A stretch of 64,000 bases of DNA from Clostridia bacterium (GCA_017457215.1 JAFTHU010000009.1:118373-182372); one strand, 5' to 3'. Positions 46,876 to 55,559 are shown, counted from the stretch's first letter. Numbers and translations are program-made. The notes: generated by a model not told the origin, from the sequence alone.

Positions 46876-47451
46876 ATGCAAGAAAAAAAGACTTTTAAAC
46901 AGGAAATGAAAACTCGTTTTAGCGCGAAACGATTGTCTTTTATAGCGGTGTTCGTAGCGCTCAGTTATGCGGTCAGTTTTTGGGAAATTCCGATTTTTCC
47001 CGCGACGCCCTATTTAAAATTGGACTTCGGTAACGTATTTATTTTGCTGGTTGCTTTTTTGCTTGGCCCAGTGGAGGGGATTGTCGTTTGCGCCTTAAAA
47101 GAGGCGTTGCGAATGATAGGTTCGTCTTCGGGCTGCGTGGGGGAACTTGCGAATATGGCGGCGACTTCTGCGTTTATTCTTTTGCCATCTGTCGTATACC
47201 GCTTTCGCAAAGGGTTAAAATGGGTGATACCTTGTCTTTTCGGGGCGTGCCTATTGGGTACGGGCGCGGCGCTTTTGACCAACCGTTTTATTACCTTTCC
47301 GCTGTATATGGGGGGAGGCGCAGCGAAAGTGTTTGCCGACGTTTTTTGGTTTATCGTAGCTTTTAACTTAATCAAAACGGCGTCCGTCAGTTTTTTAACG
47401 GTGTTATTGTATAAAAGGTTGTCCGATTTCTTAAAAAAAATGAAAATTTAA
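46876..47451 (+). CDS. ribU: Riboflavin ECF transporter S component RibU
   Basis: Membrane substrate-binding subunit of an energy-coupling-factor riboflavin importer, 191 residues with about five or six hydrophobic segments. The N-terminal stretch RLSFIAVFVALSYAVSF and the segment YLKLDFGNVFILLVAFLLGP are typical of RibU. Control by the FMN riboswitch confirms the substrate. The ATG at 46876 follows GAGGTG. The shared EcfA/EcfT module is encoded elsewhere. Confidence 0.95.
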   Translation: MQEKKTFKQEMKTRFSAKRLSFIAVFVALSYAVSFWEIPIFPATPYLKLDFGNVFILLVAFLLGPVEGIVVCALKEALRMIGSSSGCVGELANMAATSAFILLPSVVYRFRKGLKWVIPCLFGACLLGTGAALLTNRFITFPLYMGGGAAKVFADVFWFIVAFNLIKTASVSFLTVLLYKRLSDFLKKMKI

Positions 47452-47471
47452 GCGTGTGGCGGGCGAAATAT

Positions 47472-47500
47472 TTGCAAAAAAAATAAGAAGGTATTATAAT
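47472..47500 (+). promoter_or_regulatory. SigA-type promoter of tsaE
   Basis: TTGCAA (47472-47477), 17 bp, TATAAT (47495-47500). The expected transcription start is at or within a base or two of the tsaE ATG at 47507. Confidence 0.75.
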
Positions 47501-47506
47501 AAAGTT

Positions 47507-47908
47507 ATGGCGAAACGAATTACGGCTTCGCGCGAAGAAACGGAAGCGTTCGCGCGCGAGTATGCAAAAACTTTACATGCGGGCGATGTCGTACTTTTAG
47601 ACGGTGATATGGGCGCGGGTAAGACCGTTTTTTCCAAGGGCATAGCCGCGGGGCTTGGCATTGAAGAAGAGGTTACCAGCCCTACTTACGCATATATGAA
47701 CGATTACGACGGACGGCTTTTCCACTACGATTGCTACCGTATTGAAAGCGTAGAGCAAGCGGAAAATTTAGGGCTTGCCGATTATTTTGATATGGGCGGA
47801 ATTTGCCTGATCGAGTGGGCGCAAAATATCGCGCCGCTCTTGCCGCGCAAAGTGAAAAGGGTGGTCATCAAAAAGCTGGACGAAAACACGCGCGAAATCG
47901 AATATTGA
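47507..47908 (+). CDS. tsaE: tRNA t6A biosynthesis ATPase TsaE
   Basis: 133-residue P-loop ATPase that powers the TsaB-TsaD-TsaE complex making N6-threonylcarbamoyladenosine on tRNA. Walker A GDMGAGKT is at 33-40; SPTYAYMNDY and HYDCYRI, IEWAQNI follow as in the family. The ATG at 47507 gives the normal N-terminus; the promoter -10 ends only 6 bp upstream, so a message from it would be leaderless. A weak AAGAAGG lies 15 bases upstream for read-through from ribU. Confidence 0.94.
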   Translation: MAKRITASREETEAFAREYAKTLHAGDVVLLDGDMGAGKTVFSKGIAAGLGIEEEVTSPTYAYMNDYDGRLFHYDCYRIESVEQAENLGLADYFDMGGICLIEWAQNIAPLLPRKVKRVVIKKLDENTREIEY

Positions 47909-47923
47909 TTACATGGGGTGGTT

Positions 47924-48553
47924 ATGAGTAATTTTTTAGCTGTGGACACAAGCGGAAATCATTTGCTTGCGCTCGCCTGCAAAGAGGGTAAAACGAGTTC
48001 TGTTTTTATTCCCGATTGCGCTATGAAACATTCCGTTTCAGTGATGCCTGCCGTGGACGAGGTTCTTAAAAAAGCGGATATGACTCTTGGCGATTGCGAT
48101 TTTTTTGTGGCGGTTGTGGGCGCAGGTTCTTTCACGGGTATCCGTATCGGCATTTCCGTAGTGAAAGGGTTTTGTTTGGCATACGGAAAGCCTGCATTGC
48201 CCGTAACTTCCTTTGACGTGGCGGCATATAATAGGATAAACGGCAAGATTTTATGCCTTATAGACGCGTTACACGATTGTTATTATGCCTGCGGATACGA
48301 GGACGGAAAAGTCGTTTTTGAACCGTCGTATTTAATGGAAGCGGAAGTTCTTTCGCTGGAATCGCAGGGGTATAGGCTTTGCAGTGTGTTCGATTTACCG
48401 GTTGCGCAAAAAACGTCGGTGGAACGGGTGGACGCCGCGCGGGGGTTGGAAAATGCCGTAAAAGCGCTTGCAGAGCAAAATAAATTTGGCGAATTGACGG
48501 CGCTGTACGTGCGGAAAAGCTCGGCAGAGTTGAATTTGGAAGAGAAAAAATGA
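47924..48553 (+). CDS. tsaB: tRNA t6A biosynthesis protein TsaB
   Basis: 209-residue actin-like-fold partner of TsaD, formerly YeaZ. Family segments: FLAVDTSGNHLLAL at the start, VVGAGSFTGIRIGISVVKGFCLAYG, and a C-terminal YVRKSSAE. The ATG at 47924 follows GGGGTGG closely; GTG at 47918 is an alternative. It overlaps rimI by 4 bp (ATGA). TsaD is not in the window. Confidence 0.93.
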   Translation: MSNFLAVDTSGNHLLALACKEGKTSSVFIPDCAMKHSVSVMPAVDEVLKKADMTLGDCDFFVAVVGAGSFTGIRIGISVVKGFCLAYGKPALPVTSFDVAAYNRINGKILCLIDALHDCYYACGYEDGKVVFEPSYLMEAEVLSLESQGYRLCSVFDLPVAQKTSVERVDAARGLENAVKALAEQNKFGELTALYVRKSSAELNLEEKK

Positions 48554-48996
48554 TAACGATACGGGATAGTACGGAAAAGGATCTTTCGAAATTGATGTTA
48601 TTGGAACGGGAATGTTTTGACGACCCGTGGACGATAGAGATGATGAAAGGAGAATTCTCCCGCGTGGGCTTTTGCGGCGTTTTGGCAGAGTTGGACGGAG
48701 AAGTTGTCGGATATGCTTGCGGATTTTCGCTGTTTGAAGATTCCGAACTGTTAAAAATTGCGGTGCGCGACGAAGTTAGAGGACGGGGAATTGGCGGTTT
48801 GATTTTAGACGGACTTACCGAAAGAGCAATGGCTTTGGGTGCACAACGAATGTTTTTAGAGGTGCGTGCCTCCAACGGATCCGCCATTCGTCTGTATGCA
48901 AGCCGTAATTTTGCAAAAACGAGAATACGTAAACGGTATTATGCGGACGGTGAGGACGCATTGGAGATGAAGCGAGATTTCTATTTGGAGAGCTAA
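48550..48996 (+). CDS. rimI: Ribosomal protein S18 alanine N-acetyltransferase RimI-like
   Basis: 148-residue GNAT acetyltransferase. The acetyl-CoA loop is VRDEVRGRGIGGLILDGL; the C-terminal LEVRASNGSAIRLYASRNFAK is typical of RimI. The start overlaps the tsaB stop by 4 bp. The tsaE-tsaB-rimI cluster is widespread in Firmicutes and supports the assignment, although in Gram-positives the S18 substrate is inferred by homology. Confidence 0.9.
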   Translation: MITIRDSTEKDLSKLMLLERECFDDPWTIEMMKGEFSRVGFCGVLAELDGEVVGYACGFSLFEDSELLKIAVRDEVRGRGIGGLILDGLTERAMALGAQRMFLEVRASNGSAIRLYASRNFAKTRIRKRYYADGEDALEMKRDFYLES

Positions 48997-49016
48997 AAAC
49001 AAGGAGGTGCGCGTTC

Positions 49017-49727
49017 ACGGTTAAACTTTCCGACGTTTCGTATATACAAAAGGGAAACGGAAAGGATTTGGTACTGCTGCACGGTTACCTTTCCTCAAAA
49101 GAGGCGTTTGTAAAACAGATAGAATATTTTTCCCGTTTTTATCGGGTAACCGCCATTGACTTTTTGGGCTTTGGGAAAAGCGCGCCGTTGACGGAGGGAT
49201 ATTCCGTTGCTGATTATGCGGCTTGGACGCGGGAAGTTTTTACGTTGCTTGGCGTAGAGAATGCGCACGTCATCGCCCATTCGTTCGGTTGCCGCGTGGC
49301 GGTAAAAATGGCGGCGCAAGACGCCCGTGTATTTGATAAGATATTGCTCACGGGTGCGGCGGGCGTAATTTTAAAGCGTTCGCTCGCTTATAAAATAAAG
49401 GTAAAAGCCTATCGGATTGCGCGGCGTTTTGCGCCTCGTTTTGCTGAAAAACATTTTGGTAGCACGGAATATAAAACGTTGCCGCCGATTATGAAAGAAA
49501 GTTACAAAAAAATTGTAAACGAGGATTTGCGCGGGGAAGCAAAAAAGATTGAAAACCGCGTATTGCTCGTGCAAGGAGCAAGGGATTTCGTAACTCCTAA
49601 AAAAGAGGCGGAAGCCTATTTAGAAAATTTAAAAAATGGCGGGTTGACCGTAATGCAGGGCGGACACTTTGCATTCGTAGACGACCCCGTTACGTTTAAT
49701 CTTATCGCAGAGGAATTTTTTTTATGA
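49017..49727 (+). CDS. Alpha/beta hydrolase, apparent ACG start
   Basis: Alpha/beta hydrolase of about 236 residues. LLHGYLSSKEAF carries the oxyanion-hole HG; the nucleophile Ser is in IAHSFGCRVA; VQGARDFVTP gives the Asp region and GGHFAFVDDP the catalytic His. The only canonical start in frame near the 5' end is TTG at 49068, which would delete the first beta-strand (VKLSDVSYIQKGNGKDLV). A perfect AAGGAGG (49001-49007) is spaced 9 bases from ACG at 49017, which is therefore the likely start or a mutated ATG. Substrate unknown. Overlaps the next gene by 4 bp. Confidence 0.8.
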   Translation, partial: TVKLSDVSYIQKGNGKDLVLLHGYLSSKEAFVKQIEYFSRFYRVTAIDFLGFGKSAPLTEGYSVADYAAWTREVFTLLGVENAHVIAHSFGCRVAVKMAAQDARVFDKILLTGAAGVILKRSLAYKIKVKAYRIARRFAPRFAEKHFGSTEYKTLPPIMKESYKKIVNEDLRGEAKKIENRVLLVQGARDFVTPKKEAEAYLENLKNGGLTVMQGGHFAFVDDPVTFNLIAEEFFL

Positions 49728-51310
49728 CGGAGTTTTTACTCAAAGTGGCGGCAAGCGCCGCGTCGGCGTGCTTATTTAGTGCGTGTACGTTCAAGATGTT
49801 GGGAGCGATGCAACAAGCTGGGTATAAAAACGGCGTGTTTTTGCGTTGGTTAAAACGCAAGGAGAATATGCAGTTTAACCGTTTGGCTGTGTTGTCCCTT
49901 TGTCTTGCTTTGTCCGTGGCAATCGTTTCTTTGTGCTTTTCGTTCTTGGGTGTAATCGAGGCGTTGGCTGTTTCCGCTATACCTTTTGCGGTTTTGTGCA
50001 TGCTCTTCATTTGGGCAGACAGAAAATACGCTTTAAAAGTAAAAACCGTATACACGGGGCGGTTAAAAAGGCTTGTTATTGGCTACGGATTCACTTTGGG
50101 GGTAATAGGATACGTTTGGATTGCATTTCTGGGCTTTTTAAAGGACTGGAACGGTTCGGAACTGTACGGTTTGATTGCGTACGTGCCCTTTGCCGTTATG
50201 CCGCTCTTATTGCCTGCGCTGTTGTGTTTGGCGAACGGAGTATTGTCTATTTTTGAAAATATCCGCAACGAAAAATTTGTAAAACTTGCGGGGACGGTAT
50301 TAAACGAAACAGAAATTTTGCGCATCGGCGTCGTAGGCAGTTACGGAAAAACGTCGGTAAAGAATATTTTAAAAACGTTGTTGTCGGAAAAATATACGGT
50401 GGTGGAAACGCCCGCCTCGTACAACACGCCCGTTGGAATAGCCAAAACGGTATGCTCGCCCGAATTTGCACACAAGCAAATTTTTATTGCGGAGATGGGC
50501 GCGCGAAAAGCGGGGGATATTGCCGAACTTTGCGGGTTGGTAAAACCCGATTACGCCGTGTTTACGGGGATTTGCGAACAGCATATTGAAACGTTTGGTT
50601 CTTTGGAAGACGTTTGGCGTGAAAAGAGTGAAATTTTCCATTGCGGGGCAAAGGCGGTTGTTTGCGGCGACACTTTACGCGGCAGAATAGAAGAAAGCGA
50701 AAGTATAACGTTTGCCTGTGGGGTGAAAGACGTTGTAACGACGTTGACGAACACGGAATGCACCCTTATCCTCGGCGGGCAAGAAATTAAAATTAAGAGT
50801 AAATTGCTTGGCGCAAGCGCGGTAGAAAATATTCGTTTGGCGGCGACGCTTGCATTTGCATTGGGTATGACGGCGGAAGAGATTGCGCAGGGGATTGCAA
50901 AATTGCAACCCGTTCCCCACCGTTTACAGCTAATCGAAAACGGCGGCGTGTATATTTTGGACGACGGCTACAACTGCAATATCCAAGGCGCAAAGGCAGC
51001 GTTACAACTTTTGAGCACGCATACGGGAAGAAAGTGCGTAGTTACTCCTGGTATCGTAGAATGCGGTGTGTTAGAAGAGCGCATCAATGGGGAGTTGGGC
51101 GTGCTTTTGGCTACGGCAAACGTAGACAAAATTATTTTGGTTGGGCAGACGCTTGTCGGGGCGGTAAAAACGGGATATTTGCAAGCTGACGGCGGGAGTG
51201 AAGCGATAGAACAAACGCCTACTCTTGCGGCGGCGCAAACGCTGTTAAGCGAATGGACGCAACGCGGCGACGCGGTATTGTTTTTAAACGATTTGCCCGA
51301 CGTGTATTGA
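49724..51310 (+). CDS. Membrane-anchored Mur ligase family protein (MurF-like)
   Basis: 528 residues. Residues 1-185 are a membrane domain with about five hydrophobic segments, replacing the usual MurF N-terminal UDP-binding domain. A Mur-ligase core follows: ATP-binding GSYGKTSVKN near residue 203, ETPASYNTPVGIAKT, IAEMGARKAGDIAEL, and LDDGYNCNIQGAKAAL near 411, equivalent to DDAYNANP in MurF. MurF adds D-Ala-D-Ala to the UDP-MurNAc-tripeptide; the adjacent D-Ala-D-Ala ligase supports a related role, but the altered N-terminus makes the substrate uncertain. It starts by a 4-bp overlap with the hydrolase gene. Confidence 0.8.
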   Translation: MTEFLLKVAASAASACLFSACTFKMLGAMQQAGYKNGVFLRWLKRKENMQFNRLAVLSLCLALSVAIVSLCFSFLGVIEALAVSAIPFAVLCMLFIWADRKYALKVKTVYTGRLKRLVIGYGFTLGVIGYVWIAFLGFLKDWNGSELYGLIAYVPFAVMPLLLPALLCLANGVLSIFENIRNEKFVKLAGTVLNETEILRIGVVGSYGKTSVKNILKTLLSEKYTVVETPASYNTPVGIAKTVCSPEFAHKQIFIAEMGARKAGDIAELCGLVKPDYAVFTGICEQHIETFGSLEDVWREKSEIFHCGAKAVVCGDTLRGRIEESESITFACGVKDVVTTLTNTECTLILGGQEIKIKSKLLGASAVENIRLAATLAFALGMTAEEIAQGIAKLQPVPHRLQLIENGGVYILDDGYNCNIQGAKAALQLLSTHTGRKCVVTPGIVECGVLEERINGELGVLLATANVDKIILVGQTLVGAVKTGYLQADGGSEAIEQTPTLAAAQTLLSEWTQRGDAVLFLNDLPDVY

Positions 51311-51372
51311 CGGGCTTAAAAAAACGAAAGAAACACCAAAGCGGAAAAATCGAAACGCGGAGGTGTTTTTTT

Positions 51373-52479
51373 GTGCGAAAAGTAGCGGTAGTGTTTGGCG
51401 GTAAGTCGTGTGAAAACGAGATTTCCGTGTTAACGGGAGTCTTTGTAACGAAAGTGATGGAAGGGTCGAATTACGAAGCGATCCCCGTGTACGTGCATAG
51501 GGACGGAACGTGGTATGTCTCCCCGAAATTAAAAGAACTTTCCACCTTTCAAAAGGGAAAGTTCGATGGGTTGGAACGGGTGATTTTATACGGCAAGGCG
51601 TTGTATGCGGTGCAGCCGCAAAAGCGTAGGATGAAAAAACTGACGGATTTAGACGTAATGCTGAATTGTTGCCACGGGGGCGTTGGCGAGGGGGGTGGAT
51701 TGGCGGCGTTGGCGGCTTGGAACGGCATTCCTTTCGCTTCGCCCGATATGACGGCTTCGGCTGTGTTTATGGACAAAGATTTTACCAAAACGGTGATGCA
51801 GGGTTTGGGTGTGCCCGTCGTGGAATTTATACGCGTCAGCGAACGTGATTACGAAAAGCGAGGGGCGTTTTTATTGAAGAGCATACAACGGCGAATCAAA
51901 TACCCCGTGATTATAAAACCCGCGCGTTTGGGCTCGTCAATCGGTATCGTAAAAGCGGAGAACGAAGAAGAAGCAAAACGGGGGATTGAAGAAGCGTTTG
52001 CATTAGACGAACGCCTGATTATCGAACGGTATTTGCCCGATAAAACGGACGTGAACTGTGCGGCGTACGCCCTAAACGGGGAAATTTTCGTATCCGAGCC
52101 CGAAAGCGCGTTCAGCGGGGGCGTGTATTCGTTTGAGGAGAAATACGTCAAGCGAAAAAAGGACGGAGAAAAACCCAAAGGCGAAAAATTGCAAAGCGAG
52201 GTCGCTGAAAAAATCCGCAGTTATACGAAGACCATATACAAGCGAACGCAGATGCAAGGGGTGGTACGTATGGATTTTCTTGTCAGCGGCGGGGAAGTAT
52301 ATCTTTGCGAAGTGAACACCGTTCCAGGCTCGCTTGCGTATTATCTGTTTTGCGAAAGAATGATAGAAGCGCGGCAGTTTTTTTGCGATTTGCTGACGGA
52401 CGCTATCGAGCGAAACAAAAAGGAGAAAATGCCGTTGACGACGGGGATATTGCAAGAAGTTACGTGGCAGAAGAAATAA
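51373..52479 (+). CDS. ddl: D-alanine--D-alanine ligase
   Basis: ATP-grasp ligase that makes the D-Ala-D-Ala dipeptide for peptidoglycan, 368 residues. N-terminal VAVVFGGKSCENEISVL (family GGxSxEHE; here Asn replaces His), NCCHGGVGEGGGLAALA, then YPVIIKPARLGSSIGIVKA and the C-terminal metal-binding GVVRMDFLVSG, CEVNTVPGSLAYYLF. Length and motifs fit Ddl. The GTG at 51373 follows CGGAGG (51359-51364). It lies downstream of the Mur ligase, so the two likely act in sequence. Confidence 0.93.
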   Translation: MRKVAVVFGGKSCENEISVLTGVFVTKVMEGSNYEAIPVYVHRDGTWYVSPKLKELSTFQKGKFDGLERVILYGKALYAVQPQKRRMKKLTDLDVMLNCCHGGVGEGGGLAALAAWNGIPFASPDMTASAVFMDKDFTKTVMQGLGVPVVEFIRVSERDYEKRGAFLLKSIQRRIKYPVIIKPARLGSSIGIVKAENEEEAKRGIEEAFALDERLIIERYLPDKTDVNCAAYALNGEIFVSEPESAFSGGVYSFEEKYVKRKKDGEKPKGEKLQSEVAEKIRSYTKTIYKRTQMQGVVRMDFLVSGGEVYLCEVNTVPGSLAYYLFCERMIEARQFFCDLLTDAIERNKKEKMPLTTGILQEVTWQKK

Positions 52480-52484
52480 GAAAA

Positions 52485-52509
52485 GCCCGAACGCGGTTTG
52501 CGTTCGGGC
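52485..52509. terminator. Bidirectional terminator between ddl and the convergent membrane gene
   Basis: A perfect 10-bp stem GCCCGAACGC (52485-52494) / GCGTTCGGGC (52500-52509), with A-run before and T-rich sequence after. Confidence 0.85.
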
Positions 52510-52529
52510 AAAATTTTCATTATAGAGAG

Positions 52530-53381
52530 TTAAGTTTCGTTTGAAGGGTCTGCCGCGGGGGCAACTTCTTCCAACACTGCCTCGGGTTTGGCGGGGGCGT
52601 CGATTGCGACAGGTTTTTCCACGGGCACGAAAACGAATTTCTTTCCCTTTCCGACGATATAGATAACGGTATAGATTAATGCGCCCAACGTTTCAATCAA
52701 CATATCGTGCATACTGTCGATTAAGCCGATATCCAAATATCCCATTTTTTCATAAATTGTTATACCGTTAGCGTCCGTAACGATGGTTGTGATAGTGGTA
52801 TTGCCAGCGGAAGCAAGTGCGCCGTCGGGCAATCCGATGATTTTACCTAAAAAATAGGACGGGCGTGTGCTAGTCAACCAAGTATCCTTTTGCATATCCG
52901 TATCGAATATCGAATCCATGCCGAATTCGATAAATTCCCAAACGCCTGCAACGGCAAGGGAGAAAACGAAGCCCATCAACGCGCCGAGTGCAACGCTGGG
53001 TTTTGCGTTTTTGTGAAAAACGCGGGGCAGATACGCGCCGAACATAGCGAAAATAACGCCTGCAAACCCGTGCAGCATATCGTCCCACCAAGAAAATATC
53101 AAATAGAAATTATAAGAAGAGCCAATCAGTGGGCATACCGTATATATCAAAATAAAAATATATAAAACGGGCTGAATACGGAATTTAAAAAGCCGTTCCA
53201 CAGCGATAGGAATTAAAACGTACGCTATTGTTGCAAAGGAGAGCGCCATATCGTCCCACTCTGTTTGCGTCGCAAAAAAAATAATAGAAAACAAAGCGAA
53301 TAAAAGCCCCAAAGCCGTGGTTACCGCTTTGATCCAATCTCCCTTTGTAAACGTTTTCATTTTTGCAATCGCTTTCTGCAT
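52530..53381 (-). CDS. Polytopic membrane protein, YjdF/DUF2238-like
   Basis: 283 residues with about six hydrophobic segments and a cytoplasmic Ala/Pro/Glu-rich tail. The segment FSWWDDMLHGFAGVIFAMFGAYL followed by AGVWEFIEFGMDSIF and a late DSMHDMLIETLGA resembles the conserved Asp/His/Glu pattern of the YjdF/DUF2238 family, whose function is unknown. The ATG at 53381 (minus) follows GGAG; an upstream in-frame start at 53423 has none. It has its own promoter and is a single-gene unit. Confidence 0.65.
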   Translation of the reverse strand: MQKAIAKMKTFTKGDWIKAVTTALGLLFALFSIIFFATQTEWDDMALSFATIAYVLIPIAVERLFKFRIQPVLYIFILIYTVCPLIGSSYNFYLIFSWWDDMLHGFAGVIFAMFGAYLPRVFHKNAKPSVALGALMGFVFSLAVAGVWEFIEFGMDSIFDTDMQKDTWLTSTRPSYFLGKIIGLPDGALASAGNTTITTIVTDANGITIYEKMGYLDIGLIDSMHDMLIETLGALIYTVIYIVGKGKKFVFVPVEKPVAIDAPAKPEAVLEEVAPAADPSNET

Positions 53382-53428
53382 AGAACCGCTCCGTGAAAAT
53401 ACTGCTGTGATTTTACAGCTCAACGAAC

Positions 53429-53457
53429 AGTATAACAGCTTTTAAAGAAATTGTCAA
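53429..53457 (-). promoter_or_regulatory. SigA-type promoter of the minus-strand membrane gene
   Basis: Minus strand: TTGACA (53457-53452), 17 bp, TATACT (53434-53429). Confidence 0.87.
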
Positions 53458-53522
53458 TCGCTTGAAAGGATTTTTAGGTGTGCGGAATGTTAAAATTATG
53501 TAAAAAAACAAGAAAAGAGATA

Positions 53523-53551
53523 TTGACAATGTTAGAAAATAATGGTATAAT
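53523..53551 (+). promoter_or_regulatory. Consensus SigA promoter of the solute-binding lipoprotein
   Basis: TTGACA (53523-53528), 17 bp, TATAAT (53546-53551), about 32 bp before the start codon. Confidence 0.92.
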
Positions 53552-53583
53552 AAATAACACCTAAAAACAGAGAGGTTTTAATA

Positions 53584-55512
53584 ATGAGAGCGAAAAAGAC
53601 GATAGCAATGTTGTTGGCGGTTGCGCTTACGGGCGGAACGGCGTCGGGTTTGGTCGGCTGCGGCGATTTGTTGGGCGATAGTTCGGGGTCGTCGGGCGGA
53701 AAACAGAGCTCGGAAAGTGGGGTTTGGAATGAAGAAGATTATTCTTCGTGGTTAGAAGAGATTCTTGGCGGTTCGTCAAGCGAAAGTTCGTCCGAGGCAG
53801 AAAGCAGCTTCGAAAGCGAAAGTTCTTCCGAGATAGAAAGCAGCTGGGGAAGCGAAAGTAGCGCATACGATAGTAGTTCGCAAGATAGTAGTTCTTCCGA
53901 AAGCGGCGGGGAAAGTATTGATGCCACCAAAACGATGCTTCAGGTATATTTTTACGACGCAGGGTACGGTGAGACATGGATAAGAGAGCTTGCCCAGCGT
54001 TTTGAGGAGGTATATCAAGACGTATCTTTTGAAGAAGGGAAAAAGGGCGTGCAGGTTATTATCAGTGGCGATATGAGAACCCGTACAGCGGAGGCTTGGA
54101 GAGCAGAAACCTATGACGTAATGTTTTTGGAAAGTCCTTCGGAATTTTATCAGATGATGCGCGACGGCGTTGTGGAAAATTTGGATTCCATTATGAAAAC
54201 CCCCAACGTAGAGGATAACAATCAGACCATTGAAGAAAAGATGACGGAACAGCAAAAAGCCGCATATACCTACGACGGACATTATTACGGAATTCCGCAT
54301 TATGCAGGCGGGTACGGTATTGTCTATAATAAAGACTTGTTTGATGAATTTAATCTCTATTTGGCGGCAGAACCTGATGAATATGGGTATATTTTGATTA
54401 CAGAAAATAACCCCGTTAAAAGCGTAGGCCCTGACGGTGCTTACGGAACGGAAGACGACGGTTTGCCCAGAACGTACGACGAGTTTTTCAATCTTTGTAT
54501 CGAAATTAACGCAAGTGGTATCGATCCCATTTGTTGGCCCGGTATGTATAAAGAACAGCACCTTATCAATTTCTTGGATACGTTGGCGGCAAATCACGAG
54601 GGCGCGGAACAAATGAACCTTAATTACACCTTTAACGGCGTAGCGGAAAATCTTATCCAATTTGATGAATACGGAGATATTATCTACGATTTCGACGAAA
54701 ACGACAATTTTGTGCCCGTTACGGAAAGCCTGCAAATTACCGATGAGAATGGATACGAGCTTGCCCGTCAAGAGGGTAAATATTACGCAATGCAATTTTT
54801 GGAAAGATTGCTTACGGAAACTGACCACTACAACGAAAAAGATGGTTTGACTTACTCTTGTAGCCATCTTGAAATGCAACAGAAATTTTTGGAAAACCGT
54901 GTGTATGGATATAGGGAAAACGCAATGCTTATCGACGGTGTTTGGTGGCAGACGGAAGCGGCCGCTGTGTTTGACCATATGTCCCGTGCGCACGGCGAAG
55001 AATATTCGGCAGAAAACCGACAGTTTGGTTGGATGCCTTTGCCGCAGGCAACGGAAGCAGAGGCGCAAAAGGTGGCGAACGGTGAAAAGAAATCGGTATA
55101 CAACGATTATCTCCGCGCGGTTGCTTGTGTGAAAAAGGGTCTACCGGACAATAGAAAAATCGCGGCGCTTGAATTTTTGAAATTTGCGTATACGGACGAA
55201 GAACTTGCAAACTTTACCTACGCGACGAATACGACGATAGGCGTAGATTATTTGGAAACGATAGATCGTGAGAGATTGACGCCGTATGGAAACTCCCTTA
55301 TCGATTACATTGAAAAATCGGATACGCTGTATCACGTTTCGGATAACGTGTTTTATACAAGCTGTGTAAATATGTTTGGCAATGCGTGGAATGTTTACGG
55401 TTCCTATAATTATCATGGCAATATCATCAACGCGATACTTGACTATAACGTAAGCGCGGACGAGTATTTTGTTGGGCATAGGGATTATTTCAGAAGCCTT
55501 GCCTGGGCATAG
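53584..55512 (+). CDS. Extracellular solute-binding lipoprotein, family 1, orphan
   Basis: 642-residue lipoprotein. The signal ends in the lipobox LVGC (Cys at about 26), followed by a Ser/Glu-rich linker to about residue 115 containing SSSESSSE-like repeats. The mature domain begins about TKTMLQVYFYDAGYGE and resembles carbohydrate-type family 1 binding proteins (YGIPHYAGGYGIVYNKDLFDE). No permease or ATPase genes are adjacent. The reading frame ends inside a 31-bp tandem duplication; without it the protein would end one residue earlier. Ligand unknown; an oligosaccharide is plausible. Confidence 0.88.
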   Translation: MRAKKTIAMLLAVALTGGTASGLVGCGDLLGDSSGSSGGKQSSESGVWNEEDYSSWLEEILGGSSSESSSEAESSFESESSSEIESSWGSESSAYDSSSQDSSSSESGGESIDATKTMLQVYFYDAGYGETWIRELAQRFEEVYQDVSFEEGKKGVQVIISGDMRTRTAEAWRAETYDVMFLESPSEFYQMMRDGVVENLDSIMKTPNVEDNNQTIEEKMTEQQKAAYTYDGHYYGIPHYAGGYGIVYNKDLFDEFNLYLAAEPDEYGYILITENNPVKSVGPDGAYGTEDDGLPRTYDEFFNLCIEINASGIDPICWPGMYKEQHLINFLDTLAANHEGAEQMNLNYTFNGVAENLIQFDEYGDIIYDFDENDNFVPVTESLQITDENGYELARQEGKYYAMQFLERLLTETDHYNEKDGLTYSCSHLEMQQKFLENRVYGYRENAMLIDGVWWQTEAAAVFDHMSRAHGEEYSAENRQFGWMPLPQATEAEAQKVANGEKKSVYNDYLRAVACVKKGLPDNRKIAALEFLKFAYTDEELANFTYATNTTIGVDYLETIDRERLTPYGNSLIDYIEKSDTLYHVSDNVFYTSCVNMFGNAWNVYGSYNYHGNIINAILDYNVSADEYFVGHRDYFRSLAWA

Positions 55513-55535
55513 GGATTATTTCAGAAGCCTTGCCT
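55474..55535 (+). repeat. 31-bp tandem duplication spanning a stop codon
   Basis: Copies at 55474-55504 and 55505-55535 are identical. The first holds the last codons of the binding-protein gene; the second moves the original TAG (55538-55540) out of frame, and a new TAG at 55510-55512 is used. The perfect identity indicates a recent event, or an assembly artefact. Confidence 0.93.
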
Positions 55536-55559
55536 GGTAGAATAAAAACAAAAAACAGA

